64,000 bases of DNA from Polyangium jinanense (lineage in GTDB: Bacteria; Myxococcota; Polyangia; Polyangiales; Polyangiaceae), in contig NZ_JAGTJJ010000025.1 of assembly GCF_028435365.1 (NCBI RefSeq), positions 1-64,000 on the forward strand. Reading direction: 5' to 3'. Shown here in pieces: positions 7,154 to 15,972 of the stretch (position 1 is the first letter of the stretch; each line of letters starts with the position of its first letter). Both the position numbers and the translations under genes were made by a program. The notes below the pieces were generated by a model, which saw only the letters and a program-made list of their open reading frames with translations, made no database searches and had not been told where the DNA came from.

Positions 7154-8728
7154 CTACAGCGACATCACCTTGCTGTAGTGCTCGGCGATCGCCGTGGCCC
7201 CGAGCCGTGAGAAGAAGGACGAGTAACACATCCAGATCGCGAGCCCGTTCATGTCATCGAAGAGCGGCGGCAGGTACGGCGGAGGCTTCACGATCCCGTC
7301 GGTGACGTGGGCATACAGCACCGGCACGTCCTCGTGCGCCACTTTCCCCACGAACAAGAACGGGATCAGCGCGGCCTTGTCCTGCTGGATCGCGGCCCGC
7401 ATGAACGCGTAGTTCAAGACGATCCCCTTGCAGTAACAGGCGTCCTTCGTGAACGGTCCTCCGCCTTCGAGCAGCCCGCCGCGGAAGACACGGCGCGCGT
7501 TCTGGAAGCACTCGTCTTCCTCGTAGCCCTCGGTCCGGTACCACTCGAACACGTCGAGGAAGCTCGCGCCGTCCTCGGCCTTGTCCACCGCGAGGATCCG
7601 ATCGTTCAGCTTCTTCGCGCGCCGCGGCGAGGACCGGAACGTGAAGATCTCGACCAGCGCCGCGAGCCCCTCCTGCACCGCCGTCGTGCGCGGCGGACCC
7701 TTGCCGAGCCAGCGCGCCACGGGCTGCGCCTGCCCATTCAGGTTCGTCGCCACGTGCACCCAGCCCTCGTGCGCCTCGAGGATGTCGATGTCCCGCGTCG
7801 AGAACGTCGCCCCGCTCCGGATCTTCACGTAGTCGCTGCCGGCGGCCGCGTCCGCGAGGATCGAGTCGTCCACCTGCACGCGGATCGCCGCGCTCCCGAA
7901 GAACCGATCGAAGCGCGCGTTCAGCTCCATCGCCGCCATCTCGGCCGTGATCTCACGCCGCTCCGGGGGACCGAGCTTCTCGCCTCCGATCGCTGTGAGC
8001 ACGTCGTAGAGCACGATCCCCATGTCACGCACGCTCGTCTGACCGTCGGGCAGCTTGTCCTTCGGCGACCCGTAGAGCAGCCGCGACAGCTTGTAAAAAT
8101 CCTTCTTCCCGCGCGACTTCAGCATCCGCACGACGTCGCGGTACTCCGCCGCGGTTTGCCGGAGGATCTGCCCGAGCCTGTCGTTCTTCCCGAGCTCGCG
8201 CTCCGCGTCGCGCAGGATCTCCTCGAGCTCGGCGATCTTCGCGTCCGCGTCGAAACCGAGGTCGGAAGCGTACGTCACCTTCGGCAAATCACGCTGCTTG
8301 CCCCGGAGGAACTGCTCCTCCACCGCCGACTCCCAGCGGAGCGCCTGCAGGATCCGGATCGGCCGCTGCGCCTCCAGCACGCGCTGCGAGAGCTTGGCCA
8401 GGATCTCCTTGTACGAGCGCCACGGCCCTGCCGCGGGCGGCGGCGGCACCGACGGAATCGGCTCGTCGCGCAGGCTGAGCGACTCGAGCGGCGCGGTCGC
8501 CGCGTGCTCGGCAACCTGCCCTTTCGCCGAGCCGTTCCCGTTTCCGTTGCGTTTTCCCGGGCTCGACGGCCGTTCCGGCGGCCGCTCTCGCTCTTTCGAG
8601 GGCTCTTCGGCCAAGTCCTTGGCCTCCCGGCCCTCTTCCGCCTCAGCGGGGACGAGGGGCGGCGGCGGCACGGCAAACGCGGCGACCTCCCGCGGCTCTT
8701 TTTCGCGAGGCTCCTGCTTGGGGGGCAT
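7154..8728 (-). CDS. QEGLA-motif (DUF1704/MATCAP-like) metallopeptidase family protein
   Basis: A protein of about 524 residues from the ATG at 8728 (a GTG at 8743 is also possible). The first 100 residues are a Pro/Glu-rich, disordered-looking extension. The remainder matches the QEGLA-motif family: an HExxxH zinc motif in LEAHEGWVHV, then TTAVQEGLAALVEIF about 30 residues on, then DRILAVDKAEDG and the conserved ARRVFRGG...FTKDACYCKG block. Bacterial members are annotated as flavohaemoglobin expression-modulating proteins. The fold is shared with the eukaryotic tubulin tyrosine carboxypeptidase MATCAP, so a peptidase activity is likely; the substrate is unknown. It is divergent from the MoxR gene. 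Confidence 0.85.
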   Translation of the reverse strand: MPPKQEPREKEPREVAAFAVPPPPLVPAEAEEGREAKDLAEEPSKERERPPERPSSPGKRNGNGNGSAKGQVAEHAATAPLESLSLRDEPIPSVPPPPAAGPWRSYKEILAKLSQRVLEAQRPIRILQALRWESAVEEQFLRGKQRDLPKVTYASDLGFDADAKIAELEEILRDAERELGKNDRLGQILRQTAAEYRDVVRMLKSRGKKDFYKLSRLLYGSPKDKLPDGQTSVRDMGIVLYDVLTAIGGEKLGPPERREITAEMAAMELNARFDRFFGSAAIRVQVDDSILADAAAGSDYVKIRSGATFSTRDIDILEAHEGWVHVATNLNGQAQPVARWLGKGPPRTTAVQEGLAALVEIFTFRSSPRRAKKLNDRILAVDKAEDGASFLDVFEWYRTEGYEEDECFQNARRVFRGGLLEGGGPFTKDACYCKGIVLNYAFMRAAIQQDKAALIPFLFVGKVAHEDVPVLYAHVTDGIVKPPPYLPPLFDDMNGLAIWMCYSSFFSRLGATAIAEHYSKVMSL

Positions 8729-8833
8729 CACGATGATTGTCACACAGTTGGGCCCGGACGGATCATGGGAAGTTCCGGAAGCCTTGCTCGGGCACGACGC
8801 TCGCGGTACGAGGCCTGCGCCGTACGACGCTCA

Positions 8834-8865
8834 GGGGCTCCGCTCCGCGAGCGGAGCTCGGCCCC
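8834..8865 (+). promoter_or_regulatory. Hairpin directly before the moxR start
   Basis: GCTCCGCT (8837-8844) pairs with AGCGGAGC (8850-8857), extended by GGG/CCC across a small bulge. It ends about ten bases before the ATG, and no purine-rich ribosome binding site lies between hairpin and start (the spacer is CGAACCCCC). It could restrict translation initiation or act as an RNA end. Confidence 0.4.
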
Positions 8866-8874
8866 CGAACCCCC

Positions 8875-9888
8875 ATGTCCACCGACACGACGACCGACAC
8901 GGGAGAGGCAGAACTCTCCGACGCCGAGCTGCTCGAAAAAACCGAGGCCGCCGCCAAGCGCCTCCGCACCGCCGTGGCCCAGGCCGTGGTCGGCCAGGAC
9001 GCGGTCGTCGAATCCATGCTCGTGACCCTAGCCGCGCGCGGCCACGCCCTGCTCGTCGGCGTCCCAGGCCTCGCCAAGACGCTGCTCGTGGCCTCCCTGG
9101 CCCGCGCCCTCGATCTCTCGTTCGGCCGCGTCCAGTTCACGCCCGACCTCCTGCCAGCCGACATCACCGGCACCGACGTGCTCCACGAGCAGCACGGAAG
9201 CCGCACACTGCGCTTCATGCCCGGCCCGATCTTCCACAACCTGATCCTGGCCGACGAGATCAACCGCACGCCCCCAAAGACCCAGGCCGCGCTCCTCGAA
9301 GCCATGCAGGAGCGCAAGGTCACAGTCGGCGCGGCGACGCACCCGCTCCCGGATCCCTTCCAGGTGTTCGCCACGAGAAACCCCATCGAGCAGGAGGGTA
9401 CCTACCCCCTGCCCGAGGCCCAGCTCGACCGCTTCCTCCTGGAAATCCACGTCGACTACCCGAGCGAAGAGGAGGAGCGCGAGGTCGCGCGCCGCACCAC
9501 GAGCGGCAAGGCCCCACAAATCGAGCCCGTCCTCCACGCCGACGACGTGCGCGCCATCGGCAAGCTCGTCCCGCGCATCCCAGTCACGGACGAGGCCGTC
9601 TCCCTCGCCGTCTCGCTCTGCCGAGCCACGCGTCCCACGGCAGGCAAAGTCGCGCGCGAGGTCAAGGAGTACGTGCGTTACGGCGCCGGCCCGCGTGGCA
9701 GCCAAGCCCTCGTCCTCGCCGCCAAAGCACGCGCCGCCCTGCGCGGCGAGGCCGCCGCCGACGTCGACGACGTGCGCGCCATGCTCATACCCGCGCTCCG
9801 CCACCGCATCGTCCTCTCCTACCGCGCCGAGGCCGACGGCGTACGCGACGTCGACGTCCTCGAAGCAGCCGCGAAGAGCGTCCGCTAG
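8875..9888 (+). CDS. MoxR-family AAA+ ATPase
   Basis: A 337-residue ATPase. The start at [13 protein letters not shown] is chosen because upstream frame sequence is low-quality and lies in the hairpin region. Walker A-like loop GVPGLAKT at about residues 60-67, then [13 protein letters not shown], Walker [14 protein letters not shown], sensor 1 [23 protein letters not shown] and a C-terminal lid helix domain. This is the classic MoxR signature. MoxR proteins act as chaperones for maturation of complexes and normally sit next to DUF58 and vWA genes; here neither follows, because repeat copy B begins within three bases of the stop. It is distinct from the RavA-like ATPase at 16749-17915. Confidence 0.93.
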   Translation: MSTDTTTDTGEAELSDAELLEKTEAAAKRLRTAVAQAVVGQDAVVESMLVTLAARGHALLVGVPGLAKTLLVASLARALDLSFGRVQFTPDLLPADITGTDVLHEQHGSRTLRFMPGPIFHNLILADEINRTPPKTQAALLEAMQERKVTVGAATHPLPDPFQVFATRNPIEQEGTYPLPEAQLDRFLLEIHVDYPSEEEEREVARRTTSGKAPQIEPVLHADDVRAIGKLVPRIPVTDEAVSLAVSLCRATRPTAGKVAREVKEYVRYGAGPRGSQALVLAAKARAALRGEAAADVDDVRAMLIPALRHRIVLSYRAEADGVRDVDVLEAAAKSVR

Positions 9889-9890
9889 TT

Positions 9891-10210
9891 GGGCCGTCGC
9901 GCCGGGGCGCTGCCCCGGCCCCCGCGGGGGCTGTCCGCCCCTCGACCCGGACCAGGGCAAGCCCTGGACTCGGGGTGGAAGAACTGCGCGTCGCGCAGTT
10001 CTTCCAACGGGCCGGTGGCAAGACCAGAGACAGCGTTGCCAGTCACGGCGGTCTTGGTTGGCAGGGTCGCTACGGGTCTTGACTCGGCCTGTTCGATGAA
10101 CTGCGCATCGCGCAGTTCATCGACCAAAGGTCCAGCGCTTGCGCTGGTCCGGGTCCCGGGGCGGAGAGCCCCGGGTGGGGCCTGGGGCAACGCCCCAGCG
10201 AAACGCCTCC
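9891..10210 (+). repeat. Dispersed palindromic repeat, copy B (complete)
   Basis: A complete copy filling the gap between two convergent genes. Left arm: GCCGGGGCGCTGCCCC, CCCGCGGG, CCAGGGCAAGCCCTGG, then a 31-base near-perfect palindrome at 9976-10006 (TGGAAGAACTGCGC...). Core: about 85 bases. Right arm: a 13-bp stem with ATC loop at 94-122 of the 10 kb block (10094-10122, CGATGAACTGCGC), then CCAGCGCTTGCGCTGG and GGGGCAACGCCCC. The two strong hairpins face each other around the core, an arrangement like paired REP sequences. It may also serve as a bidirectional terminator here. Confidence 0.88.
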
Positions 10211-10219
10211 AGGAGCCGC

Positions 10220-10771
10220 TCAGGCCGCTGGCTGCTGCGGCGCTGCCTCTTCCAGCGAGTTCGCGTCGAGTGAGCGCACGACCTCGAGTCCCTTTGGCTG
10301 GAGCAAAAACCGGAAGCTTGCCTCGCGCCGCCCTTCCTCGCCTTCGGCTGGCGTGAACCGGATCGCGGCGACTCCGCTCTTCTTGATCCCGGGCCAGGCC
10401 ACGTCGCCGAGCAGGTTCCGCGCGAGCATCGACAAACTTGGCTCGTGGCCTACGAGTGCGAGCGGCCCGCGCCCGCGATGTGCCTCGATCAGGCGCACCA
10501 GATCCGAGAGATCCCCGCTCGGCGCGAGCTCTGGCCGTACGAGGATCTCCTCGACGAGGCCGATCTCGGCCGCGAGGATCTCCGCTGACTGCACCGCGCG
10601 CACCAGGCTCGAGGTCCAGATCGCCGTGGGCCTACGCGACGACCGTTCGTCGAGCCAGCGTGCAACCTTTCGCGTCACCCGCCGGCCTTTCGCCGTAAGC
10701 CACCTGCCTGCGTCGCCGAGCCCGGGAGCGTTTTCCACGGCCTCGCCGTGTCGAAATAGAAGGAGATCCAT
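10220..10771 (-). CDS. sixA: SixA-like phosphohistidine phosphatase
   Basis: A 183-residue histidine phosphatase superfamily protein. It begins MDLLLFRHGEA, giving the RHG catalytic motif at residues 7-9, followed by LTAKGRRVTRKVARWL, the SSLVRAVQSAEI motif (second Arg), a Glu-bearing region (RPELAPSG) and the second catalytic His in LALVGHEPSLSMLARNLLG. This order and the short length match SixA, which removes phosphate from phosphohistidine on phosphotransfer domains. The C-terminus has about 30 additional residues. An AGGAG motif is on the opposite strand and is not used. The stop codon lies ten bases from repeat copy B. Confidence 0.88.
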   Translation of the reverse strand: MDLLLFRHGEAVENAPGLGDAGRWLTAKGRRVTRKVARWLDERSSRRPTAIWTSSLVRAVQSAEILAAEIGLVEEILVRPELAPSGDLSDLVRLIEAHRGRGPLALVGHEPSLSMLARNLLGDVAWPGIKKSGVAAIRFTPAEGEEGRREASFRFLLQPKGLEVVRSLDANSLEEAAPQQPAA

Positions 10772-10829
10772 GGCGTGTGATCTCTACCCCGTACTGCGAG
10801 CCCCTGCACCTCGCGTTTCACGGAAGGGG

Positions 10830-10938
10830 TTTCGGGAAATGCCGTCAGGACCTCCGGCGGCATGCGCGGGATCATGTCCAGAGCGACGGGCCTTTCCGGG
10901 AACGCGCGAAATCCACGTGCTTTCCGGGAAAACGCGCT
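10830..10938 (+). promoter_or_regulatory. Repeated TTTCCGGGAA motifs upstream of a lipoprotein gene
   Basis: The divergent gap 10772-10999 contains the palindromic decamer TTTCCGGGAA twice exactly (10893-10902 and 10921-10930, 28 bases apart, each followed by CGCGC within a few bases) and one near copy TTTCGGGAAA at 10830-10839. The same decamer occurs at 28041-28050 before the TonB-dependent receptor gene. This looks like an operator for a dimeric regulator. Confidence 0.4.
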
Positions 10939-10999
10939 ATTCTCACCCCTGCGGCCGGCCGCCGCGGGTCATGAAGACACGCGAGCCGGGGAGGAGACG

Positions 11000-11620
11000 A
11001 TGTTCTTGAGCTCGTCCGAGGGAAGGGTCGCAAAGTGGTTGGGCGCCGTTTCCGCCTGGGGGGCGCTCCTCGTCGGGGCCTTGTCGGCCCTCGGGTGTGG
11101 GGGCGGCCCGCACTACGTCCGTTCCCCGGCGCCGCTGCCTCCCGATCCGGTGGAGGTCGTCGCGCCCGCGCCCGAGCCCACGGCCATCTACATCATCGTC
11201 AACCAGCCCGAGGGCACTGCGGCGCCCGAGATCGTCACCCAGGACGAGAGCGGCTGGATCCCGCGCGAGTTCCCCGCGGAAAACCCGTTCCAGCGCTCGC
11301 GCACCTGGGTCGGCGATTACGACTGCGTCCAGGGGAACACTGGCCTTGCGCTCCGCATCGTCGACGTCCGCGGCCGTGTCGTGCGTGCGGTCTTCGACTT
11401 CCAGCACGCCCCCTCGGGCGCGACCGGCTCCTACCTCATCGCTGGCACGTACGAGCCCGAGACCCGCCGCGTGCGCTTCGATCCGAGCCGCTGGATCGTG
11501 CAACCCGAGGACTACGTCATGGTCAGCATGGAAGGCGAAATTGCCACGGACGGCTCGCTCTTCGCCGGCAAGATCACGTTCCCGGGCTGCGGCGCGTTCC
11601 ACCTCAAGCCCACGCGATAA
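11000..11620 (+). CDS. Lipoprotein of unknown function
   Basis: A 206-residue protein. The start at 11000 has GGGGAGGAG upstream; the frame is open further upstream but without support. After MFLSSSEGRVAKW comes a hydrophobic signal and lipobox (GALSALGCGGG), then a Pro-rich linker with PAPEPTAIYIIV. The globular part (about 85-206) is beta-rich: RTWVGDYDCVQGNTGLALRI, VVRAVFDFQHAPSGATGSYL, RRVRFDPSRWI and CGAFHLKP. A WxGxYxCxQG start and FEHxPSxAxGSY-like core resemble small calycin/lipocalin-like lipid-binding folds, but this is only suggestive. Two operator-like motifs precede it. Confidence 0.7.
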   Translation: MFLSSSEGRVAKWLGAVSAWGALLVGALSALGCGGGPHYVRSPAPLPPDPVEVVAPAPEPTAIYIIVNQPEGTAAPEIVTQDESGWIPREFPAENPFQRSRTWVGDYDCVQGNTGLALRIVDVRGRVVRAVFDFQHAPSGATGSYLIAGTYEPETRRVRFDPSRWIVQPEDYVMVSMEGEIATDGSLFAGKITFPGCGAFHLKPTR

Positions 11621-11636
11621 CGAAGCGAAGAAAAGC

Positions 11637-11680
11637 GAGCGCGTCGGGCCCGCCCTGCCCAAAGCGAGCCCGACGCGCTC
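11637..11680. terminator. Terminator hairpin between convergent genes
   Basis: A perfect 13-bp stem: GAGCGCGTCGGGC (11637-11649) with GCCCGACGCGCTC (11668-11680), 18-base loop. On the leftward strand it is followed by GCTTTTCTT, which favours termination of the gene at 11698-13098; it lies 16 bp after the rightward gene and may serve both. Confidence 0.75.
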
Positions 11681-11697
11681 CGTTGGTCCTTATTGCA

Positions 11698-13098
11698 TTA
11701 CCGCAGGAACGCGACGAACGCGTCCGGCCCCTTGCCGCTCACCAGATCGCCGGCGCCGAGGTTCATCGTCCCCTCGAACATGCCGGTCACCACGACGTGC
11801 CCGTCCGGCGTCACCGTGAGATCGCCGAGACGCTCGTGCTCCTTGCCGCCGAGCCGCTCGCGACGCTCGATGCGCCCTTGCGGGTTCATCCAGGCCACGA
11901 ACAGATCCTCTTCCCCGGCGCTCGTGAGCTTCTGCCCGCCGAGATCGATCGTGCCCTGGAAATGGCCACCCAGGACGAGACCGCCGCCCTTCAGCGGCGT
12001 CGCGTAGACCTGCCCGAGCCGCTCGACTGGGAAGACGTCCGAGCGCAGCACCTTGCCCGTGCTGTCGATCTGCACGACCCCGAGCCCCTCGCCTGAGCCG
12101 CCCTGCGCGGCGAGCGTCTTGCCGAGGAAATCGATCGACCCTGCCACGGTGCCGACGAGGAACGTCCCATTCTCGCCGGCATGTAGACCAAACCCGAAGA
12201 AGCCGGTCTTGTTCGGCGCGCCCTTCGACCACAGCACCTTGCCTGTGGAATCGAGGGCGACGAGCATTTCGCCGTCCGCCGCGCCGGTGTCCGGCAGCGC
12301 GCCCGCGCCCAGGTTCGGCGCGCCCTCGTAATACCCGGACACGAGGATCTGGCCCTTCGCGTCGATCACGAGCGAGCCATCCGATTCGGTCCCTGTCCCG
12401 CCGAGTGATTTCGCCCAGCTCACCTTGCCCGTCGGCTCGATCCGCGCGACGAACACGTCCGAGTTTCCGGCGCTCGTCAGGGTTTGTCCACCGATATCGA
12501 TGGTCCCTTCGAACGAACCGGACCAGTAGACGCTCCCGTCGGCCGCGAGCGCGACCTCGCCGCCATTTTGCATCGTCGCGTCGCCGGCGCGCAGCGCGAA
12601 ACGCAGCTCGCCGTTCGGACCGAGCGAGGCCACGAAGGCGTCACCGCCGCCGAGGTCCGCGAGCGGGCCGCCTCCGAAATCGATGTTCCCGTCGGTGAGG
12701 CCCGAGATCACCACGCCGCCTTGTGGATCGACGGCCATTCCCACGGGCACGTGGCGGCCCGAATCGCCGAAGCGCCGCGCGCGCTTGATCTTCCCGTCCG
12801 GCCCGAGCCACGCCACGAAGATGTCGCTCTTCGTCTTCGCTTGCAGTGCGCCTGCGTCGCCGAATTTCACGGAGCCTTCCATCGTCCCGGCCAGGACGAG
12901 CTCACCCGTCTTGGACGCGCCGATGAACCATCCTGCCTGCCTGCCGTCGGCGCCGAGCGCGTTCGACCACATCGCAGGACCCGAGGCCGCAGGCCCCGTC
13001 GAGGTCTCGGTCCGGGTTTCATCGTTCTTGCTACAAGCCCCGATACCGAGAAGAAGCCCCACGCCGAGCGCCACGCCCGCCATCCGTCGTCGTTGCAT
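11698..13098 (-). CDS. Lipoprotein with SBBP-like beta-propeller repeats
   Basis: A 466-residue protein. It has a lipoprotein signal (GVALGVGLLLGIGACSK). The rest is a series of seven or eight repeats of about 50-60 residues with the pattern G.IDFGG..L...GG.DAFVA.L.P.G...., alternating with DG.V..SG...G strands: for example GGDAFVASLGPNG, SDVFVARIEPTGK, EDLFVAWMNPQGR and the final PDAFVAFLR. This SBBP (seven-bladed beta propeller) repeat is frequent in deltaproteobacterial secreted proteins. It is probably a surface lipoprotein with a binding function; the ligand is unknown. The gene is monocistronic between a hairpin terminator and a 172-bp gap. Confidence 0.85.
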   Translation of the reverse strand: MQRRRMAGVALGVGLLLGIGACSKNDETRTETSTGPAASGPAMWSNALGADGRQAGWFIGASKTGELVLAGTMEGSVKFGDAGALQAKTKSDIFVAWLGPDGKIKRARRFGDSGRHVPVGMAVDPQGGVVISGLTDGNIDFGGGPLADLGGGDAFVASLGPNGELRFALRAGDATMQNGGEVALAADGSVYWSGSFEGTIDIGGQTLTSAGNSDVFVARIEPTGKVSWAKSLGGTGTESDGSLVIDAKGQILVSGYYEGAPNLGAGALPDTGAADGEMLVALDSTGKVLWSKGAPNKTGFFGFGLHAGENGTFLVGTVAGSIDFLGKTLAAQGGSGEGLGVVQIDSTGKVLRSDVFPVERLGQVYATPLKGGGLVLGGHFQGTIDLGGQKLTSAGEEDLFVAWMNPQGRIERRERLGGKEHERLGDLTVTPDGHVVVTGMFEGTMNLGAGDLVSGKGPDAFVAFLR

Positions 13099-13270
13099 GC
13101 ATCCTCCCTATTTCATTCGCCGAACGCGCATGCTTCACGCCTTCGGCCCCCAGTAAAGTAACCCAGCCTACAACGACAAGACGTGAGGAGCACGCGGGAA
13201 CGGCGCTCGAAACACGAGAATGCCCGGGGCGCAAAACCCGTCCTGTCGGGGGCGGCGTCGATTCCGTCGC

Positions 13271-15040
13271 TTATTCGCCGCGCGCGGCGCGCTCGTAGAG
13301 CTGCGCCGCCGCGCGGAGATCGCCGATTCGCTCGTAGAGCTGCGCGGCGCGGGCGAGGCTCCCGCCGGCGAGCGCGCGCGCGGCTTGCTCGCGTATCTTG
13401 GCCTCGTCGATGTCTCCGTCCTGCACATCGAATTCGACGGGCAGCTTCCGGGCCGCCGCGCGCTCCCCGTCCGCGCGCGCTTGCCGCTCGATTTCCGCGA
13501 GCTTCTTTGTCGCCTGACCGAACGGCTCGGCGTGCATGGGCGGCGGCTCCGCGATCCAGGCCGACCAGGCCGGCGAAAGCGAATCGATCCGAAAAACGAA
13601 CGACCCGCCGCGCGTGACAACCACGAGCTCCCCTTCTTTCGGCCCGAAGGCCCGGCGCCGCGCCTCGGAGGGCATGGCCGGGAAAAACCCGAGCCCCTGC
13701 TCGACGTAAATCGCCCCCGGACCGATCCGCGACAGCGCGATGCCAAACGGCACGCGCGAAGCGGTCTCGTCCGCCGCGAGCAACAGGTGCCGATCTTCTC
13801 CGAATGCGAGATACACCGCGTCCCCTGCCGGCAGCCGCACGAGCCATTGCCGCGCCCAGGCGAGCTCGTCTGCGTCCAGCAAGACGCCGTCGATCCGCGT
13901 CGCGCGCCCATCGTGCACGAGCTCCACCCGGATCGGCTCCGGCAAACGTGCCGCCGCTCTCCCCATTTCGATCGGCGCCGCCGCTCGATCCGGCAGGGTC
14001 ACGAGGGATCCGCCGGGGACCATTTCGCCGAGCAGACGCAGGCTCGCGTGCCCCACATCCACCGCGCCGAGCACCCACACCTCGTCTCGGTCGAGGAACG
14101 ACGCGAAAAACGGCGCCCACGCCGGCGCGTCGCACCGCGCATCCACGAAGAGCCGCGCGTCCCCGCCCGCCGCATACGCGACCACCACGCCCGGCAGATC
14201 CGCGAGCCGCGAGATCCACGACGCCGGCACCACGCCTTTCGGCGCGTGCACGCGCATCCACACGACGCCCGCGCCCTCCCCTTCCTCGGCGAGCTCACGC
14301 CGCTCGGCTGGCGCGAGCGCGACCACGAGCCCGAGCGCGAGACAACGCCCCACGACCCAGCGCGCGAGCTCCGGCGGCACCACGGCCACGATTTCACTGC
14401 GCGCCCGCGCTCGCTCGGCGCGCAGCGACGTCGATTCGAGCAGCGCCGAGAGCGGCGCATGGGTCCACAGCGTCCGCTCCAGCCGCTCCACGTCGCGCCC
14501 CGTGACCAGCACCGTGCGCGATGACCCCTGCGGCAACAGAATCCGCGGTGGCATCGGTTTTCCATCCGGCAGCATGGCGACCCACGCGCGCGGCGCGCCC
14601 AGGGTCGGCTCCTCTCCTGCGCCCGCGACGAGGCCCGTGAATGCGCGACCTCCGGCCAGACGCGCGAGCGTCGCTGCCTTTTCGGGCGGCGCCGCCACCT
14701 CGACCCATATTCTTCCTTGTGGACCTCTCCGACAAACCGCGCGCGCCGCGAGCCGCGCCCCGCCGAGCGCCCCGAGAAATGCGAGGGCCTCGCCTGCCCC
14801 GGGAAACATCGCGCCGCAGAGATTCGCCTCCAGAAGCGCCATGGCCTGCCCTGCCGGCGCCTGGGAAAACTCCGCCACGGCTGGGGATTGCGGAGGCGGA
14901 ACCGAAGCCGGAGGCGCAATAGCAGGCGGGGGCGGCGGCGGCGGCGGGTCTTCCTTCGCCGGCGCCTCGTCCGATCGCGCCACGTCGCCTGCGCGCCCGA
15001 AAAGCCGCTGCCAGAACGTCGTGGGTTTGCCCTCGCTCAT
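13271..15040 (-). CDS. Large uncharacterised component of the ATPase/ubiquitin-like operon
   Basis: A 589-residue protein, last gene of the operon. The start at 15040 overlaps the TPR gene's stop by four bases (ATGA) and gives MSEGKPTTFWQRLFGRAG. A Pro run (about 30-55) links to a mixed alpha/beta body with many Ala/Leu/Arg residues and recognisable strands such as GRIWVEVAAPPEKAATLARL and PIRVELVHDGRATRIDGVLL. The far C-terminus has two short TPR-like helices (LARAAQLYERIGDLRAAAQL). No catalytic motif was recognised. By position it is probably one of the lineage-specific X components that accompany MoxR-vWA ternary systems, perhaps a scaffold. Confidence 0.7.
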   Translation of the reverse strand: MSEGKPTTFWQRLFGRAGDVARSDEAPAKEDPPPPPPPPAIAPPASVPPPQSPAVAEFSQAPAGQAMALLEANLCGAMFPGAGEALAFLGALGGARLAARAVCRRGPQGRIWVEVAAPPEKAATLARLAGGRAFTGLVAGAGEEPTLGAPRAWVAMLPDGKPMPPRILLPQGSSRTVLVTGRDVERLERTLWTHAPLSALLESTSLRAERARARSEIVAVVPPELARWVVGRCLALGLVVALAPAERRELAEEGEGAGVVWMRVHAPKGVVPASWISRLADLPGVVVAYAAGGDARLFVDARCDAPAWAPFFASFLDRDEVWVLGAVDVGHASLRLLGEMVPGGSLVTLPDRAAAPIEMGRAAARLPEPIRVELVHDGRATRIDGVLLDADELAWARQWLVRLPAGDAVYLAFGEDRHLLLAADETASRVPFGIALSRIGPGAIYVEQGLGFFPAMPSEARRRAFGPKEGELVVVTRGGSFVFRIDSLSPAWSAWIAEPPPMHAEPFGQATKKLAEIERQARADGERAAARKLPVEFDVQDGDIDEAKIREQAARALAGGSLARAAQLYERIGDLRAAAQLYERAARGE

Positions 15041-15711
15041 CCGGCGTTCGCCTCCTCGTCCTCCTGCGCGTGCAGCGAGAACGGCGGCGGCACCACCTCC
15101 CCGAACACCCGCGAGGACCAGCGCTCCCACAATTCGTCCGCCTCGACGCCCCGCGGCCCCGCGGCCAGCGCCAGCGCCGACAGATCCGGCCGCCGCATCG
15201 ATTCCCCGATCAGCACCGCCCATTCCGTCACGCACCGATATCCCGACGCCGGCGATACCCGCGCGAGATCCGGAAACACCTCCCGCAGCTTCTTCGCCGC
15301 CGCCGCGTGATCCCCGCGCGCCACGTCACACCGCGCGCGCACGAGCGTCATCGACACCGTCTCCGCCACGTCGCGCATCGGCGCCGCGTCGATCACCTTC
15401 TCCGCCTCGGCCGCACGCCCCATCTCGTGCACCAGCGTCCAGGCACGCCGCATCGGCAGCTCCGCCCTCGCGAGGCAACGCCCGGCCGGCTCCCATTTCC
15501 CGGCCGCGTGAAAACACCGCGCCGCGTCCACCCATTGCTGCGCGCGCTCGTAGGCCTTCGCGGCCTGGAAAAACCGCCCCTTTCGCTCGTGCAGCACCCC
15601 GAGGCTCCCCCACGCCGCGGCCGCCTCGAAGCACCGGAGCGCCTCGTCCTCGTCCCCGATCGACAGCCAGCACCGCCCCGCCGACGCCCAGAGCTCCCGC
15701 GCCGACGTCAT
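15037..15711 (-). CDS. TPR-repeat protein of the operon
   Basis: A 224-residue, almost all-helical protein. Repeats of about 30-35 residues can be read: AGRCWLSIGDEDEALRCFEA, then WGSLGVLHERKGRFFQAAKA, then CFHAAGKWEPAGRCLARAEL, then a MGRAAEAEKV repeat. These match the TPR spacing of small residues and paired aromatics. The C-terminal 40 residues are acidic and Pro-rich. Both ends overlap neighbouring genes by four bases, so it should be made in step with them. A TPR adaptor that holds operon proteins or substrates together is the natural inference. Confidence 0.75.
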   Translation of the reverse strand: MTSARELWASAGRCWLSIGDEDEALRCFEAAAAWGSLGVLHERKGRFFQAAKAYERAQQWVDAARCFHAAGKWEPAGRCLARAELPMRRAWTLVHEMGRAAEAEKVIDAAPMRDVAETVSMTLVRARCDVARGDHAAAAKKLREVFPDLARVSPASGYRCVTEWAVLIGESMRRPDLSALALAAGPRGVEADELWERWSSRVFGEVVPPPFSLHAQEDEEANAG

Positions 15712-15962
15712 TCGACCTCCGGCACGAGCGGCCCGCCTTCCGCCTCCTCGGCCGGCTCCTCGCGCGCGCCCTCGACCTCGCGCAAGGGCGATCCCTCCGG
15801 CCCCACCTCGCGCAACCGCGGGAACGCCGCGACAAACCGCCCGACCTCGGCGGCAATCCGGTCGTGCTCGGCCTCGGGCAGATGGCGATCCTGATCGTCG
15901 ACCAGAAACTCCTCGACCTCCCCCGTCACCTTGTTGAATCGAAATCGCACGAGCGTCGGCAT
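15708..15962 (-). CDS. Small uncharacterised operon protein
   Basis: An 84-residue acidic protein starting MPTLVRFRFNKVTGEVEEFL. It is the one gene in this part of the operon that does not overlap its upstream neighbour: ten bases separate them, and GGAGG sits there at good spacing, so it has its own ribosome binding site. Residues 1-50 look like a beta hairpin plus helix (AEHDRIAAEVGRFVAAFPRL); the rest is Glu/Pro-rich. Its own stop overlaps the TPR gene's start. No family recognised; candidate small X domain of a ternary system. Confidence 0.65.
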   Translation of the reverse strand: MPTLVRFRFNKVTGEVEEFLVDDQDRHLPEAEHDRIAAEVGRFVAAFPRLREVGPEGSPLREVEGAREEPAEEAEGGPLVPEVE

Positions 15963-15972
15963 GGCGCGCCTC

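Noticed and set aside
9028..9960. 310-codon leftward frame over the moxR gene
   Set aside because: Antisense to a clear MoxR ATPase; composition reflects codon bias of the opposite strand.
15001..15235. Longer N-terminus for the 589-residue operon protein
   Set aside because: The extra 65 residues are Gly/Arg/Ala low-complexity and lie inside the TPR gene; the 15040 start gives the operon's standard ATGA overlap.
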